DNA of 64,000 nucleotides from JBFMDN01 sp040753915 (GTDB lineage Bacteria > Desulfobacterota > Desulfomonilia > Desulfomonilales > Desulfomonilaceae), in the NCBI GenBank assembly GCA_040753915.1, contig JBFMDN010000014.1:1-64000 (forward strand). Reading direction: 5' to 3'. The position numbers and the translations under genes were made by a program. Each line of letters starts with the position of its first letter. The stretch's first letter is position 1. Positions 16,801 to 25,138 of the stretch are shown one piece after another. Below the pieces are notes generated by a model. It did no database searches and had not been told where the DNA came from. It saw nothing but the letters and a program-made list of their open reading frames with translations.

Positions 16801-17128
16801 GAATGCCTCCGGAGGAATGGGGATTCAGGAACGGAGTAGAGAGCCTCCAAGAGCAACATGCGCTTGTGCGGAGAGCAGCGGGGAGCGTCAACCGCCAGTC
16901 CAACGAGGGCAGGAGATAAGGTGTCAGAAGGGGAGGGAGATTTCTTCGCCGGGGTAGCTTCCCCAGGATATTACTAGACGCGACTCCGGGAACGAGCAGC
17001 AGAATCCGAACACCTGCACATGCCAAAATTATACGAAATCGGGGAATTCAATTCAATGGCGAGCACCCTCCAGTCGATCCCGACACGCACAACTGTTGCG
17101 AGCAAATGTCTTAGCCGAACTTCGGTAC
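16801..17128. other. Intergenic, nothing identified
   Basis: About 330 bp upstream of the PAS activator gene and downstream of a small secreted-protein gene. I see no gene, RNA or clear promoter. Confidence 0.5.
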
Positions 17129-17602
17129 TTAGCGAGCCACTGAGTTGGGCAGCACCAGGTCGGGACATATGAGCTTCAGCACCGCCACGTAGGGTTTGAG
17201 CCTATTCCGGGCGATTTGCACTCCTCGCTCTGCGCCGGCCGGCACATCCCGGGCTTCGGTGTCGGATCGTGGTCCTGTAGGGCTGGCCGCTGTTAGTACC
17301 TGATTCAGCATAGTGACCCATTCCTGAGCTATTTTAGCTGCGTCAGGATCGTTCCTCGTGACGTTGAGCATGGTTGCCAGGGATGAAGCGATGGACGCAC
17401 TCAGCCGGGCGATCTTCTCGTCGTCGGTCAATTCAGAAGATTCTCCCAGAGCGGCCACTTCGTCCACACGGCGCTGGAGCACTTCACACACCGAGGGGTC
17501 CATCTTCACGTCGTCACTAGAGGAAGCCAGCGCTTGGGGACCTGGAACAAGGATCGCGAGCAAAGTAATTGCCAGCACCGGCACACGACACGTCTTAGCC
17601 AT
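17129..17602 (-). CDS. Exported protein of unknown function
   Basis: A 157-residue protein with a clear signal peptide (MAKTCRVPVLAITLLAIL, cleavage near ALA-SSS). The mature part is predicted mostly helical and contains two cysteines (SVCEVLQRR and KLICPDL) that could form a disulfide. ATG 17602 follows AAAGGAGAAGTG. I do not recognise a family. It is a single-gene unit between the PAS activator and the solute-binding protein gene. Confidence 0.65.
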   Translation of the reverse strand: MAKTCRVPVLAITLLAILVPGPQALASSSDDVKMDPSVCEVLQRRVDEVAALGESSELTDDEKIARLSASIASSLATMLNVTRNDPDAAKIAQEWVTMLNQVLTAASPTGPRSDTEARDVPAGAERGVQIARNRLKPYVAVLKLICPDLVLPNSVAR

Positions 17603-18135
17603 GTCACTTCTCCTTTCACGCTACGGACATTTCCAGCATGCCACGGCACTTGCAGAGAGGTCAAGCGAGCGACACCGCACGAACAAAGGTAGGAGCTCAA
17701 TCCGAGGGACATTCTCACGTATAAGATCATGGCACCACCTCTCATTTGGATGTGGCCTGCTATGTCGACCTGATACCTGGAGTCCGGCAGCTTCAGCTTC
17801 CCTCATGAAAGAAGCACCATAGACAAGCCACCCATTGTTTTTCAGGAGCAACTCTTTGCAAACATTCTGTTTGACCAGGGTCAATGGGGTGAGATATGGT
17901 CAAGAAGAATCGGGAGGCCTGTTACCGGCAAAACCGTCTCACTTTTCGCGGCCCGCGAGGCTTCTCAAGAAAAGCTGTCATAGTCGTCGGAACACTGAGA
18001 CGCGACCGAGCGACGACTCAGTGTTCCAGGGCTCCCCAAGAAGGTGGATCCACTGCACAAGTTCGGGGGACTTGGCTCTTCGAGAGAGGAGTCATTGTAG
18101 CAACAATTCCTGCAAAATGTTTAGGGGGCAAAGAC
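17603..18135. other. Intergenic, no gene seen
   Basis: About 530 bp between divergently transcribed genes. It must hold promoters for both, but I find no convincing -35/-10 or -24/-12 pair and no known RNA. The open frame running into the next gene from 17896 lacks a start signal. Confidence 0.5.
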
Positions 18136-19356
18136 ATGAAGAGACTGTTTCCTTTTTGTTCCTGCGTTTTTCTGGCCATCGCACTCATCGGCACCGCTGT
18201 TGCGGACGAAAAGCCGATAAAGCTGGGAGCAATGTTCATAAGCTCCGGCCCGCTCGGAGGGTATGGAATCAATGCCCAACGAGCGATAGAAATGGCTGTT
18301 GAAGAGATCAATGCCGCGGGTGGTGTCCTCGGCAGGAAGATGGAGGCTTCATTCGGGGACACAAAATTGAATCCGGACGTTGCTGCTGAGCTCGCCAAGA
18401 AATTTATCGTCGAGGACAAGGTGGACTTCCTCATGGGGCCGACATCCAGCGCCATTGCATTGTCTCTTTCGGAAATAGCTCGAAAGCACAAGAAGATCCT
18501 CGTCGTGACACAAGCAGCCACGGACACCGTGACAGGGGACAAGTTCAATCCCTATCTCTTCAGCACGCTGAGCAATGTAATGATGCATTCCCGGGCAGGA
18601 GCGTATTACATGGCATCAAGGCCCTACAAGAAATGGATGTGCATCGGTCCCGATTACAACTATGGCCACGAATCCTGGCGCTTGTTCCGGGAAAAGCTCA
18701 AGGAGCTGAAGCCCGACACGGAGATCGTTGGCGAGACGTTTCCCAAGCTCATGGCCAAGGACTACTCCGCGCACATAGAGCAGATTCGTAAAGCGTCTCC
18801 GGATGCCGTCTGGTGCCCTCTGTGGGGTCAAGATGCCGTGGACTTCATCAAGCAGGCGAAGGAAGCCAAGCTCTTCGATACGATCAAGTTTGCGTTTCCC
18901 GTGGGAGCGGCTCTGGAGACGCTCGTCCCGCTCGGCAGAGAGACTCCGCCCGGCCTGTATATGGCCTCTCGGTATTTCTTCACCACTCCCGACTCTGCCG
19001 AGAACCGGGACTTTGTGAAGAAGTACTATGAGAAATTCAAAGAGTACCCCGATTACATGGCAGGAGAGACGTACGCCGGTGTGTACTTCATCAAGGCGGC
19101 GGTGGAACGTGCAAAGACGACCGATCCCGAGGCATTGGTCACGGCAGTTGAAAGAGAGCCCCTCGCGTGGCTAACCCCCGAGGGATGGAAGATCATGCGG
19201 CCTGAAGACCATCAGGTGGTGGAAGACGTAGTGTGGGGAGAAACAGCGTACAGCGAAACATACGGATTCGCTGTGCTCACGAACATTCAGTCCATACAGG
19301 GCGAACAGATATGTCGCACGCCTGAAGAGCTCAAAAAGGTTAACAGGAACCCGTAA
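18136..19356 (+). CDS. ABC transporter substrate-binding protein, branched-chain amino acid (LivK) type
   Basis: A 406-residue periplasmic solute-binding protein. The open frame begins at 17896, but ATG 18136 follows AGGGGGC and is followed directly by a signal peptide (MKRLFPFCSCVFLAIALIG, cleavage near TAVA-DEK). The mature sequence has the type I periplasmic binding fold of the Leu/Ile/Val and aromatic-acid binding proteins (IKLGAMFISSGPLGGYG, NAAGGVLG, GPTSSAIALS). The permease and ATPase genes of this family are not adjacent, so the partner transporter is elsewhere or the protein acts as an orphan binding protein. The ligand cannot be told; aromatic acids would fit the neighbouring ligase. 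Confidence 0.85.
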   Translation: MKRLFPFCSCVFLAIALIGTAVADEKPIKLGAMFISSGPLGGYGINAQRAIEMAVEEINAAGGVLGRKMEASFGDTKLNPDVAAELAKKFIVEDKVDFLMGPTSSAIALSLSEIARKHKKILVVTQAATDTVTGDKFNPYLFSTLSNVMMHSRAGAYYMASRPYKKWMCIGPDYNYGHESWRLFREKLKELKPDTEIVGETFPKLMAKDYSAHIEQIRKASPDAVWCPLWGQDAVDFIKQAKEAKLFDTIKFAFPVGAALETLVPLGRETPPGLYMASRYFFTTPDSAENRDFVKKYYEKFKEYPDYMAGETYAGVYFIKAAVERAKTTDPEALVTAVEREPLAWLTPEGWKIMRPEDHQVVEDVVWGETAYSETYGFAVLTNIQSIQGEQICRTPEELKKVNRNP

Positions 19357-19471
19357 CACCGCATGCCCGATACTGCGTCCGACCGGCCGTAAAGTGGGCG
19401 TTGCCGAGAAGGATGCCTGCGGGTAATCGCCAGTGCTGGCAACCTGTTATACCCGCTGAGATGGATTGTGC

Positions 19472-19500
19472 TTGACAATTTTGCTTGACCGGAAAAAAGT
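19472..19500 (+). promoter_or_regulatory. Candidate sigma-70 promoter upstream of the small-peptide and GYYW genes
   Basis: TTGACA at 19472-19477 lies 46 bp upstream of ATG 19518. The -10 position is not a strong match, so only the -35 box is convincing. Confidence 0.35.
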
Positions 19501-19517
19501 GGAAGGAGGTGCATACC

Positions 19518-19592
19518 ATGGCACCAATGTGTGGCTCTTCATACCGGCTTCCTCCGAGTCTCGCACTGGAGTTCTCCGGTGACCGGCCGTGA
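19518..19592 (+). CDS. Possible 24-residue peptide
   Basis: ATG 19518 is preceded at ideal distance by an AAGGAGGTG ribosome-binding site, among the strongest in the window. The frame codes for 24 residues starting MAPMCGSSYRLPPSL and ending at TGA 19590-19592. It lies 55 bp before the secreted Ser/Gly/Tyr/Trp repeat protein and may be a leader peptide or a small gene in the same transcript. No family is recognised. The ribosome site is the main evidence. Confidence 0.4.
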   Translation: MAPMCGSSYRLPPSLALEFSGDRP

Positions 19593-19647
19593 CTCGAGGG
19601 TGTGAGGAGGCATACATCATCCTGGAGCAAGAGGAGGTCAAAGGGTT

Positions 19648-19959
19648 GTGAAAAAGGCCGTGTTAATCGTTGTGGCTGTGCTGATGACGCTCGCATACGC
19701 AACAGCGGCATCTGCCTTCTTCGCATGGGCTCCGTACTCCATGTGGGGCGGCCCGGGTTGCTGGAGTGGAGCGTCCAGCAGCGGTTACTATTGGCCCTCG
19801 AGCGCTTCCAGCAGCGGGTTCGCCTATCCATCCGTTTCATGGTCTCGGGGCCATTTCTACGGTGCCTCCAGCAGCAGCGGGTATTGCTATCCTGTAAGCT
19901 CATCCAGCGGCGGATGGTACTGGCCGGCAAGCTTCTCATCGAGCGGGTACTACTATTGA
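19648..19959 (+). CDS. Small secreted Ser/Gly/Tyr/Trp repeat protein
   Basis: A 103-residue protein. GTG 19648 follows GAGGAGG. A signal peptide (KKAVLIVVAVLMTLAYATA, cleavage near ASA-FFA) precedes a mature part built of irregular repeats: runs of two to four Ser, then Gly and an aromatic cluster (SSSGYYWPS, SSSGFAYPS, SSSSGYCYPV, SSSGGWYWPAS, SSSGYYY). There is almost no charge after cleavage, and only two cysteines. Such composition suits a self-assembling or surface-coating peptide, or a substrate for aromatic cross-linking. No modifying enzyme is adjacent. A strong terminator follows 37 bp after the stop. The function is unknown. Confidence 0.7.
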   Translation: MKKAVLIVVAVLMTLAYATAASAFFAWAPYSMWGGPGCWSGASSSGYYWPSSASSSGFAYPSVSWSRGHFYGASSSSGYCYPVSSSSGGWYWPASFSSSGYYY

Positions 19960-19995
19960 GTATTATGACTCCCTCCTTACCTGCCCGGAAGGTTT

Positions 19996-20037
19996 AGAGG
20001 CGACTTCGTTGACCGGACGCAGTCGCCTCACCTTTTT
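19996..20037 (+). terminator. Rho-independent terminator
   Basis: Arms 19997-20005 and 20021-20029 pair perfectly over 9 bp (GAGGCGACT with AGTCGCCTC) and are followed by a T-run at 20033-20037. It ends the transcript of the Ser/Gly/Tyr/Trp repeat gene. Confidence 0.85.
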
Positions 20038-20046
20038 CGGCTGGGG

Positions 20047-20080
20047 TTGACAAGGGAGCCGGAATAGTTTACTGTTTTCC
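20047..20080 (+). promoter_or_regulatory. Promoter and candidate ArsR operator of the first arsR gene
   Basis: TTGACA (20047-20052), a 17-bp spacer and TACTGT (20070-20075). An inverted repeat AATAGT-TT-ACTGTT (20063-20076) covers the -10 box and is a likely autoregulatory operator. Confidence 0.65.
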
Positions 20081-20105
20081 TAAAGGGCGAAACGGAGAAC
20101 CGTGC

Positions 20106-20429
20106 ATGAGCGTCGAAAATAACGAAAGACTCAAGATCAAGGCCGAAGTCTTCAAGGCGATGGGGCACCCCATTCGTCTCGGAATAATTGAATTGCTGCA
20201 GAGCCGTGAGCTATGCGTCTGCGAGATCGTCGACTACGTGGGAACGGGAATGTCAAACGTGTCCAAGCACCTGTCTATGTTGAAGCGAGTCGGGATTGTT
20301 ACCGATCGTAGAGATGGGCTCAAGATCATGTATCGACTAACCATGCCGTGCGTGCTGGATTTTGTGCGGTGCGTGGAGGGACAAGTCCTCGGCAATTTGG
20401 ATAGACAGCGCGCAGCTATGGGAGGGTGA
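20106..20429 (+). CDS. ArsR-family metalloid-responsive repressor (copy A)
   Basis: A 107-residue winged-helix repressor. The recognition region (GTGMSNVSKHLSMLKRVGIV) is typical of ArsR/SmtB proteins. A CVC motif in ELCVCEIV matches the thiol site of As(III)-sensing ArsR, and the C-terminus has further cysteines (MPCVLDFVRCVEG). ATG 20106 has GGAGA upstream. A promoter with an overlapping inverted repeat lies in front of it. A paralogue of identical length at 37033 shares nearly all of the DNA-binding region. It probably controls the permease gene that follows, whose promoter carries a similar ACTATT/AATAGT repeat. Confidence 0.88.
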   Translation: MSVENNERLKIKAEVFKAMGHPIRLGIIELLQSRELCVCEIVDYVGTGMSNVSKHLSMLKRVGIVTDRRDGLKIMYRLTMPCVLDFVRCVEGQVLGNLDRQRAAMGG

Positions 20430-20632
20430 AGAGCGTGGCGTTGACCACGACAATACCCTTGAGCGTGAGAAGGGCTCCCAGTCCGAACGCAACTAGGAAT
20501 TCATCATTTTCGATATGTGCCGCTCGCCGGTTCCCGCTCCGGTGGGGATTTTCTAGAGCGGAATGGAGAGCCCAGCTTTTGGCTTATTTCGAGGCAATTC
20601 GATAGATGTCGATTTTGGAGGGGAGAAGGGGC

Positions 20633-20674
20633 TTGACATGGAGGCGCGCGAGTTTTACTATTTGGTGGAATAGT
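20633..20674 (+). promoter_or_regulatory. Sigma-70 promoter with ArsR-like operator
   Basis: TTGACA (20633-20638), a 17-bp spacer and TACTAT (20656-20661). The inverted repeat ACTATT-N6-AATAGT (20657-20674) overlaps the -10 box and start point. It shares its half-site with the promoter of the ArsR copy A gene, supporting common control. Confidence 0.7.
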
Positions 20675-20726
20675 GAAATAAGCGCGGCCGGGCCCGCGGC
20701 ACCTTGTCCACTACTCGGACCGAGGT

Positions 20727-20742
20727 TGGCACGCCAAATGCC
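20727..20742 (+). promoter_or_regulatory. Possible sigma-54 promoter
   Basis: TGGCAC-GCCAA-ATGCC has correct GG-N10-GC spacing and two mismatches in the -12 box. It lies 180 bp before the permease start and may be coincidental. Confidence 0.3.
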
Positions 20743-20921
20743 CCCCAAGAGCTTGTCCCATCAACCCAAGTCCGATACCGGCCCAATGGAGCAAGGGTTG
20801 CCAACGATAGAGGGAAGGTCAATCGAAGGGTCAGCTCCCATGTGTGGTGCCGGGCCGCACCTGTCCAACGATCCGTAGGACCCAGAATTTCGAAAGAGCC
20901 AAAGTCTGGCAAGGTAGCATT

Positions 20922-22364
20922 ATGTCACAAGAAAAGAAGGTATCCGTCGTCCGAAGTGAAAGCGCTGTGGACCCGCATTTCATTGAGATAGCAGAAGAAG
21001 GTTCTTCGGCATCCCTCCGGTCATTTTTCCTCAGGGTGAAGTCCGACCTGAGCCTGTCCTATTGGACGGACCAGTGGAAGCCCCTGGCTGCGATAACTGG
21101 GATTTTCCTGGTGTGTTACTACTTGCCGATCGGAAATGCTCGTTTCGACAATGCAGTGATGGAGGCGTTTCACCTGGTCAAGTGGTACGCTCAGGAGCAT
21201 GTGCTGCTCTGTCTCGTTCCGGCCTTCTTCATCGCGGGAGCGATAGCCGTTTTCGTTAGCCAAGAAGGGGTGATGAAATATCTGGGACCTACGGCCCCGA
21301 AATATATCTGCTATCCGGTCGCGTCTGTATCCGGGACAATCCTGGCGGTGTGCTCGTGCACGGTTCTCCCGTTGTTTGCGGGCATTTGGAGCCGTGGAGC
21401 CGGATTGGGGCCTGCCACAGCGTTCCTCTATTCCGGGCCTGCAATTAATGTTCTCGCGATCATACTCACGGCCCGTATCCTGGGTCCCGAGCTGGGAATC
21501 GCCCGTGCGGTGGGGGCTGTTACGTTCAGCGTGGTCATTGGCGTGCTCATGCATTTGATATTCTGGAAGGAGGAGCAGGAGAGAGCCAAGATGTCGCTTG
21601 CGTCAATGGGCACTCCTGCAGAAGATGGACGTCCGCTGTGGAAGACGGCGACCTACTTCGCATTGATGGTGGGGATCCTCGTTTTCGCAAATTTGGGTAA
21701 GCCCGACCAGGCTACCGGCCTGTGGTATGCCATCTACTCGCACAAGTGGGTAATAACGAGTATCCTGTCGGTTCTCTTTGCGGTTGCGCTCGTGAAATGG
21801 TTCGATATGCCCCTGTGGAAAACCTTGCTCCTCTCTATTCCCGTGGTTGTGCTCGCGTGGACATTTCCCGATACACCGTTAGTCTCGTTCACGGCTGGGG
21901 TGGTAGCGCTTTCCGTGCTCACTACGACAAGTGGTGGCGAATCAGAGGAATGGTTCAACGAGTCCTGGGGGTTCGCCAAGCAGATCCTTCCGCTGCTTCT
22001 CATAGGCGTCCTGGTAGCCGGATTTCTTCTCGGGCGGCCGGACAATGAGGGGGTGATACCGTCGGCATGGGTGGCGTGGGCTCTCGGAGGCAATTCAATC
22101 TGGGCCAACGCAATCGCATCGGTGGCGGGAGCATTCATGTACTTTGCTACACTAACCGAAGTTCCCATTGTGGAAGGCCTCATTGGGAGTGGCATGGGCA
22201 AGGGGCCGGCACTGGCTCTTCTCCTGGCAGGACCCGCACTTTCCCTTCCGAACATGCTTGTCATAAACAGTGTGATGGGCCCTAAGAAAACGGTGGTTTT
22301 CGTAGCACTCGTGTGCGTGATGGCAACGATCTCCGGGATCGTCTTCGGGGCAATCGTGGGGTAG
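20922..22364 (+). CDS. DUF318/ArsP-like permease
   Basis: A 480-residue integral membrane protein with roughly 10-12 hydrophobic segments and a hydrophilic N-terminus of about 50 residues. The hallmark CSCTVLPLFAGIW motif, the following LGPATAFLYSGPAINV and the C-terminal repeat of the same pattern (GPALALLLAGPALSLPNMLV) place it in the DUF318/YraQ permease family. That family includes ArsP, the exporter of trivalent organoarsenicals. The cysteine pair in CSC could bind a thiophilic metalloid. ATG 20922 was chosen because the upstream part of the frame lacks hydrophobic character. It follows an arsR gene and precedes a thioredoxin-like gene, a common grouping in anaerobes. The substrate is inferred. 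Confidence 0.8.
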   Translation: MSQEKKVSVVRSESAVDPHFIEIAEEGSSASLRSFFLRVKSDLSLSYWTDQWKPLAAITGIFLVCYYLPIGNARFDNAVMEAFHLVKWYAQEHVLLCLVPAFFIAGAIAVFVSQEGVMKYLGPTAPKYICYPVASVSGTILAVCSCTVLPLFAGIWSRGAGLGPATAFLYSGPAINVLAIILTARILGPELGIARAVGAVTFSVVIGVLMHLIFWKEEQERAKMSLASMGTPAEDGRPLWKTATYFALMVGILVFANLGKPDQATGLWYAIYSHKWVITSILSVLFAVALVKWFDMPLWKTLLLSIPVVVLAWTFPDTPLVSFTAGVVALSVLTTTSGGESEEWFNESWGFAKQILPLLLIGVLVAGFLLGRPDNEGVIPSAWVAWALGGNSIWANAIASVAGAFMYFATLTEVPIVEGLIGSGMGKGPALALLLAGPALSLPNMLVINSVMGPKKTVVFVALVCVMATISGIVFGAIVG

Positions 22365-22538
22365 TCTCGAAAAGAGCGTGTTCACCCCGTCATCTGGTGG
22401 TTGATACCTGAGCTGACTGTATGCCAATGTCAGGTGGAGCAATCAATGTACACATGGTGATCCCGCGGTTGTTATGCAGCGGGAACACTACCGCACGATG
22501 AAAGCATAGCTTTATCGGGAAAAAACGTGGAGGAAACG

Positions 22539-22772
22539 ATGAAAGTGGAAATTCTCGGCGTAGGATGTGCAAAATGCAACAAACTATATGATCTTGTGAC
22601 CGGACTGGTCAAACGAGAAGGAATTGATGCAGAGGTGGTCAAGGTTGAAGATATCAAGATCTTTGCCGATTATGGGGTGTTCATGACCCCTGCTTTGGTG
22701 GTGGATGGCGATGTAAAGGTTGCCGGGAAGGTCCCCAAGGAGGGCGATGTTTTGAAGTGGCTCTCATCCTAG
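22539..22772 (+). CDS. Small redox-active disulfide protein (MTH895/TM0996 thioredoxin type)
   Basis: A 77-residue cytoplasmic thioredoxin-fold protein. The active site is GVGCAKCNK, a CxxC pair near the N-terminus, and the cis-Pro segment is VFMTPALVVDG. ATG 22539 follows GGAGGAAACG; the GTG at 22527 is part of that ribosome site. Proteins of this type usually accompany DUF318 permeases and ArsR in anaerobes and are thought to pass electrons or thiol-bound metalloids to them. It is 174 bp past the permease gene and ends before a terminator. Confidence 0.85.
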   Translation: MKVEILGVGCAKCNKLYDLVTGLVKREGIDAEVVKVEDIKIFADYGVFMTPALVVDGDVKVAGKVPKEGDVLKWLSS

Positions 22773-22901
22773 CGGAAAGAATACGGCAACCACGGGTCGA
22801 GGGCATTCTTGCCCATAACTGGAGCGACAGATATTCCCGTTGACGCTGTGGCATGAGCTGTGAGCGGGGACGAGATCTAGATTATCCTCCGGATGGAACC
22901 G

Positions 22902-22933
22902 GCCGGTGACGCGACCGATTCACCGGCATTTTT
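22902..22933 (+). terminator. Rho-independent terminator
   Basis: GCCGGTG (22902-22908) pairs with CACCGGC (22921-22927) and ATTTTT follows. It ends the permease/redox-protein transcript. Confidence 0.7.
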
Positions 22934-22955
22934 CGAGTCCGTCGAATTTTTGGGG

Positions 22956-22984
22956 TTGACGGCCGTAGAGCGAGGTGGTAGCCT
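22956..22984 (+). promoter_or_regulatory. Candidate sigma-70 promoter
   Basis: TTGACG (22956-22961), a 17-bp spacer and TAGCCT (22979-22984), about 70 bp upstream of the next gene. Confidence 0.35.
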
Positions 22985-23054
22985 CCGCGCAAGATGATGG
23001 GAAAGGGTTGCTACACACTCGAGACCTAGAAAAGGCTCCTTTCCAGGGTGTGAT

Positions 23055-23540
23055 GTGAGTCGGAATAGCATGAACGATCGGAAGCTGAAAAAAATTCTCG
23101 CCCTATGCGTATTGCTGACAATGGTCTCACCCTTTCTTGCGAGTTCACGGCTACCGTGCGCGACAAACTATTCTATGGCAGCAGAGCTCTTGAATTGGGA
23201 GCGTGAATCTCGCGCTCTCATCCCTGCCAACCTGAGTTGGAACCTGAAACAGGGAGCCATGGATTCTCGTGCGACCGGAGCTGGCGGGACTTCAGAATGC
23301 AGTTGCAAGAAGAAGAAAAGCTGTCCCGCTATTCCGAGAGTTGCGCTCTTGTCCCACGTGAGCTCTCGGTCTGTCGAGTCTGAGCACAAGAGATCCGTAA
23401 CAGGCCAGGCATCGATAGCCCATCAGATCTATGTCGGGTTCGAGGGGGTTCCAACTGCACGATCCGGAGTGCTGTTGTTGAGTTGGGACTACATTTTTCC
23501 CTCTACCGATCCGACCCGTACCCGCGTTCTTCTTATCTGA
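23055..23540 (+). CDS. Exported protein with a CSCKKKKSCP motif, unknown function
   Basis: A 161-residue protein. GTG 23055 or ATG 23070 starts a signal peptide (KLKKILALCVLLTMVSPFLA). The mature part is poorly conserved in character, but contains a compact thiol/lysine motif, ECSCKKKKSCPAIPR, near residue 82 that looks like a metal or metalloid ligand site. A promoter candidate lies upstream, and a periplasmic thioredoxin gene follows 340 bp later. No family is recognised. The hydrophobic leader plus cysteine motif support a real gene, but the codon pattern downstream is less certain. Confidence 0.55.
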   Translation: MSRNSMNDRKLKKILALCVLLTMVSPFLASSRLPCATNYSMAAELLNWERESRALIPANLSWNLKQGAMDSRATGAGGTSECSCKKKKSCPAIPRVALLSHVSSRSVESEHKRSVTGQASIAHQIYVGFEGVPTARSGVLLLSWDYIFPSTDPTRTRVLLI

Positions 23541-23881
23541 TACATCATCCACGACTATACTACGAACGCGCCTGTAGAAGTGCGGTGTTTTTGCACGTCG
23601 GGAATCCAAGTGTCCGAGTGCAACGTCAATCGCTAATCGTGGGCAACGTCGTACAGCTCAGACGACCTCGGTAGTTTTCTCGACCCTAAGCCGATTGGGT
23701 CCGTGATTCGGAGCCATCGCAGGGTTGTCCATTGTGTCGAGGTCTGGAAACCATTGGACGCAGAAGATTTGTCCTGTTTTGGAAACTAAGTGACGCATCC
23801 CTCGGAGGGAAAGTCTCAAATGGATTTGGCTCAGACAAATCTGAAAACTACATTCGCGACAGTAAGTAAGGAGTAGACGGA
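23541..23881. other. Intergenic, nothing identified
   Basis: About 340 bp without a supported gene, promoter or RNA element, apart from the ribosome site AAGGAG just before ATG 23882. Confidence 0.5.
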
Positions 23882-24298
23882 ATGAAAAAGGAAACCCTGA
23901 GGACAGTATTCGTTTCAATGTGTGTAACGCTTCTCATGCTTGCCGGTTCCACAGCGTTCCCCAGCGAGCGCATAAACTTGCAGGCGCTGATGGCCAAGAG
24001 GGTTCCTGTCCTTCTTGAATTCGGCCGGGGCTGGTGTAAGCCGTGCAAGTATATGAAGCCCATTCTTGACGATATGGAAAGGGCTTACGCGGGAAGCGCA
24101 ATCGTGAAGACGGTTGACATGGATGCGAACGCGGACCTCGTGCGGAGCTTCGGAATACGGGTGATGCCGACGCAGGTCTTTTTGATGTCCGACGGGAGAG
24201 AATTCATGAGAAACGAGGGCACCCTGGAGAGAGAGCAGATCATGCAAGTCTTTTCAAAGATGGGGCTAGCTCCTCCTCAACTCGGGGCGGCCCGGTAG
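23882..24298 (+). CDS. Periplasmic thioredoxin-like protein
   Basis: A 138-residue exported thioredoxin-fold protein: a signal peptide (TVFVSMCVTLLMLAGSTA), a WCKPCK active site, and the cis-Pro segment VMPTQVF. It probably reduces or isomerises disulfides, or delivers electrons, in the periplasm. The next gene is a CcdA/DsbD-type membrane reductant carrier, the classical partner that keeps such proteins reduced. ATG 23882 follows AAGGAGTAGACGG. Confidence 0.87.
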   Translation: MKKETLRTVFVSMCVTLLMLAGSTAFPSERINLQALMAKRVPVLLEFGRGWCKPCKYMKPILDDMERAYAGSAIVKTVDMDANADLVRSFGIRVMPTQVFLMSDGREFMRNEGTLEREQIMQVFSKMGLAPPQLGAAR

Positions 24299-24408
24299 CA
24301 GGAGCTGCGGCGGTGTTGTCTTTTTCACGGAAGGCCGACACCGTCGTCCTGGGAGAACTCTCGACGAAGGTAACCAATTGAGACGCGCTACAATCCAAGG
24401 AGGCTTTA

Positions 24409-25119
24409 ATGGAATCGATTTTTTCAGTAGTCGAGCAGTGGGTGTCATCGGGAAGTCTTACACTTGCGGCAGGAGGCTCATTTGTCGGGGGAGCCTTGAC
24501 TGCCATGAATCCCTGCGTGATCGTGATGGTACCCCTGCTGATCGGGTTTATAGGTGGTATGGGCGAGGAGATGACGACCAGGAAGTCTTTCCTCTACACG
24601 GTTGTTTTTGTTCTCGGATTCAGTGTTGAGCTCGCTGTTCTCTTCTCAGTGGGATTGGCTGCCGCGCCGTTTCTGCAGTCCAAGTACATGATTTACGTGG
24701 TCGCTGTCATATGCATTCTCCTGGGATTGCATTTCATGGATCTGGTGCACATTCCGCTCCCCATATCGCAGGACCGTCTGCCGAAGTATACGGGCTATGT
24801 GGGGGCCCTCGTTTTCGGGTTCATGTTCGGCCTCGTGTCACTCCCGTGCACAGGGCCTGCACTGCTGCTCATAGTGAGTCTCATCCCTGTCAAAGGTGCA
24901 TTGTTTGGCGGTGTGATGATGTTATTCTATGGCATCGGGCACTGCCTGCTGATAGTTGCGGTGGGAACGTCTGCTGGCGCGGCCAGGCATATTCTGGGAT
25001 CCGCGAGGCTCCACTCAGCGAACATGTTTGTGAAGAAGGCAGCGGGGGCCCTGCTGGGCATCGTTGGCCTTTACATTGCCCTAGGGGCTTTGTTCCCGGA
25101 TCTGGGGTTCGCGTTCTGA
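24409..25119 (+). CDS. CcdA/DsbD-type transmembrane electron carrier
   Basis: A 236-residue inner-membrane protein with about six membrane segments. The two characteristic cysteine motifs, TAMNPCVIVMVP in the first segment and SLPCTGPALLL in the fourth, are the disulfide pair that carries reducing equivalents across the membrane. It lacks the periplasmic alpha and gamma domains of full DsbD, as CcdA proteins do. The thioredoxin encoded just upstream is the likely periplasmic acceptor, and the cytoplasmic CxxC proteins in this cluster are possible donors. ATG 24409 follows AGGAGG. Confidence 0.88.
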   Translation: MESIFSVVEQWVSSGSLTLAAGGSFVGGALTAMNPCVIVMVPLLIGFIGGMGEEMTTRKSFLYTVVFVLGFSVELAVLFSVGLAAAPFLQSKYMIYVVAVICILLGLHFMDLVHIPLPISQDRLPKYTGYVGALVFGFMFGLVSLPCTGPALLLIVSLIPVKGALFGGVMMLFYGIGHCLLIVAVGTSAGAARHILGSARLHSANMFVKKAAGALLGIVGLYIALGALFPDLGFAF

Positions 25120-25138
25120 ATCAGTTGCACCAGGAGGG

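Larger units (their letters stand above)
20430..20921. promoter_or_regulatory. 492-bp leader/promoter region of the permease gene
   Basis: No gene is supported here. It contains the sigma-70 promoter with operator-like repeat (20633-20674) and a sigma-54-like element (20727-20742). From the first promoter the transcript would have an untranslated leader of about 250 nt, and I recognise no known riboswitch in it. Confidence 0.5.

Noticed and set aside
19381..19592. Repeated GACCGGCCGT as a regulatory or mobile-element repeat
   Set aside because: Two 10-bp GC-rich copies are too short to support a function.
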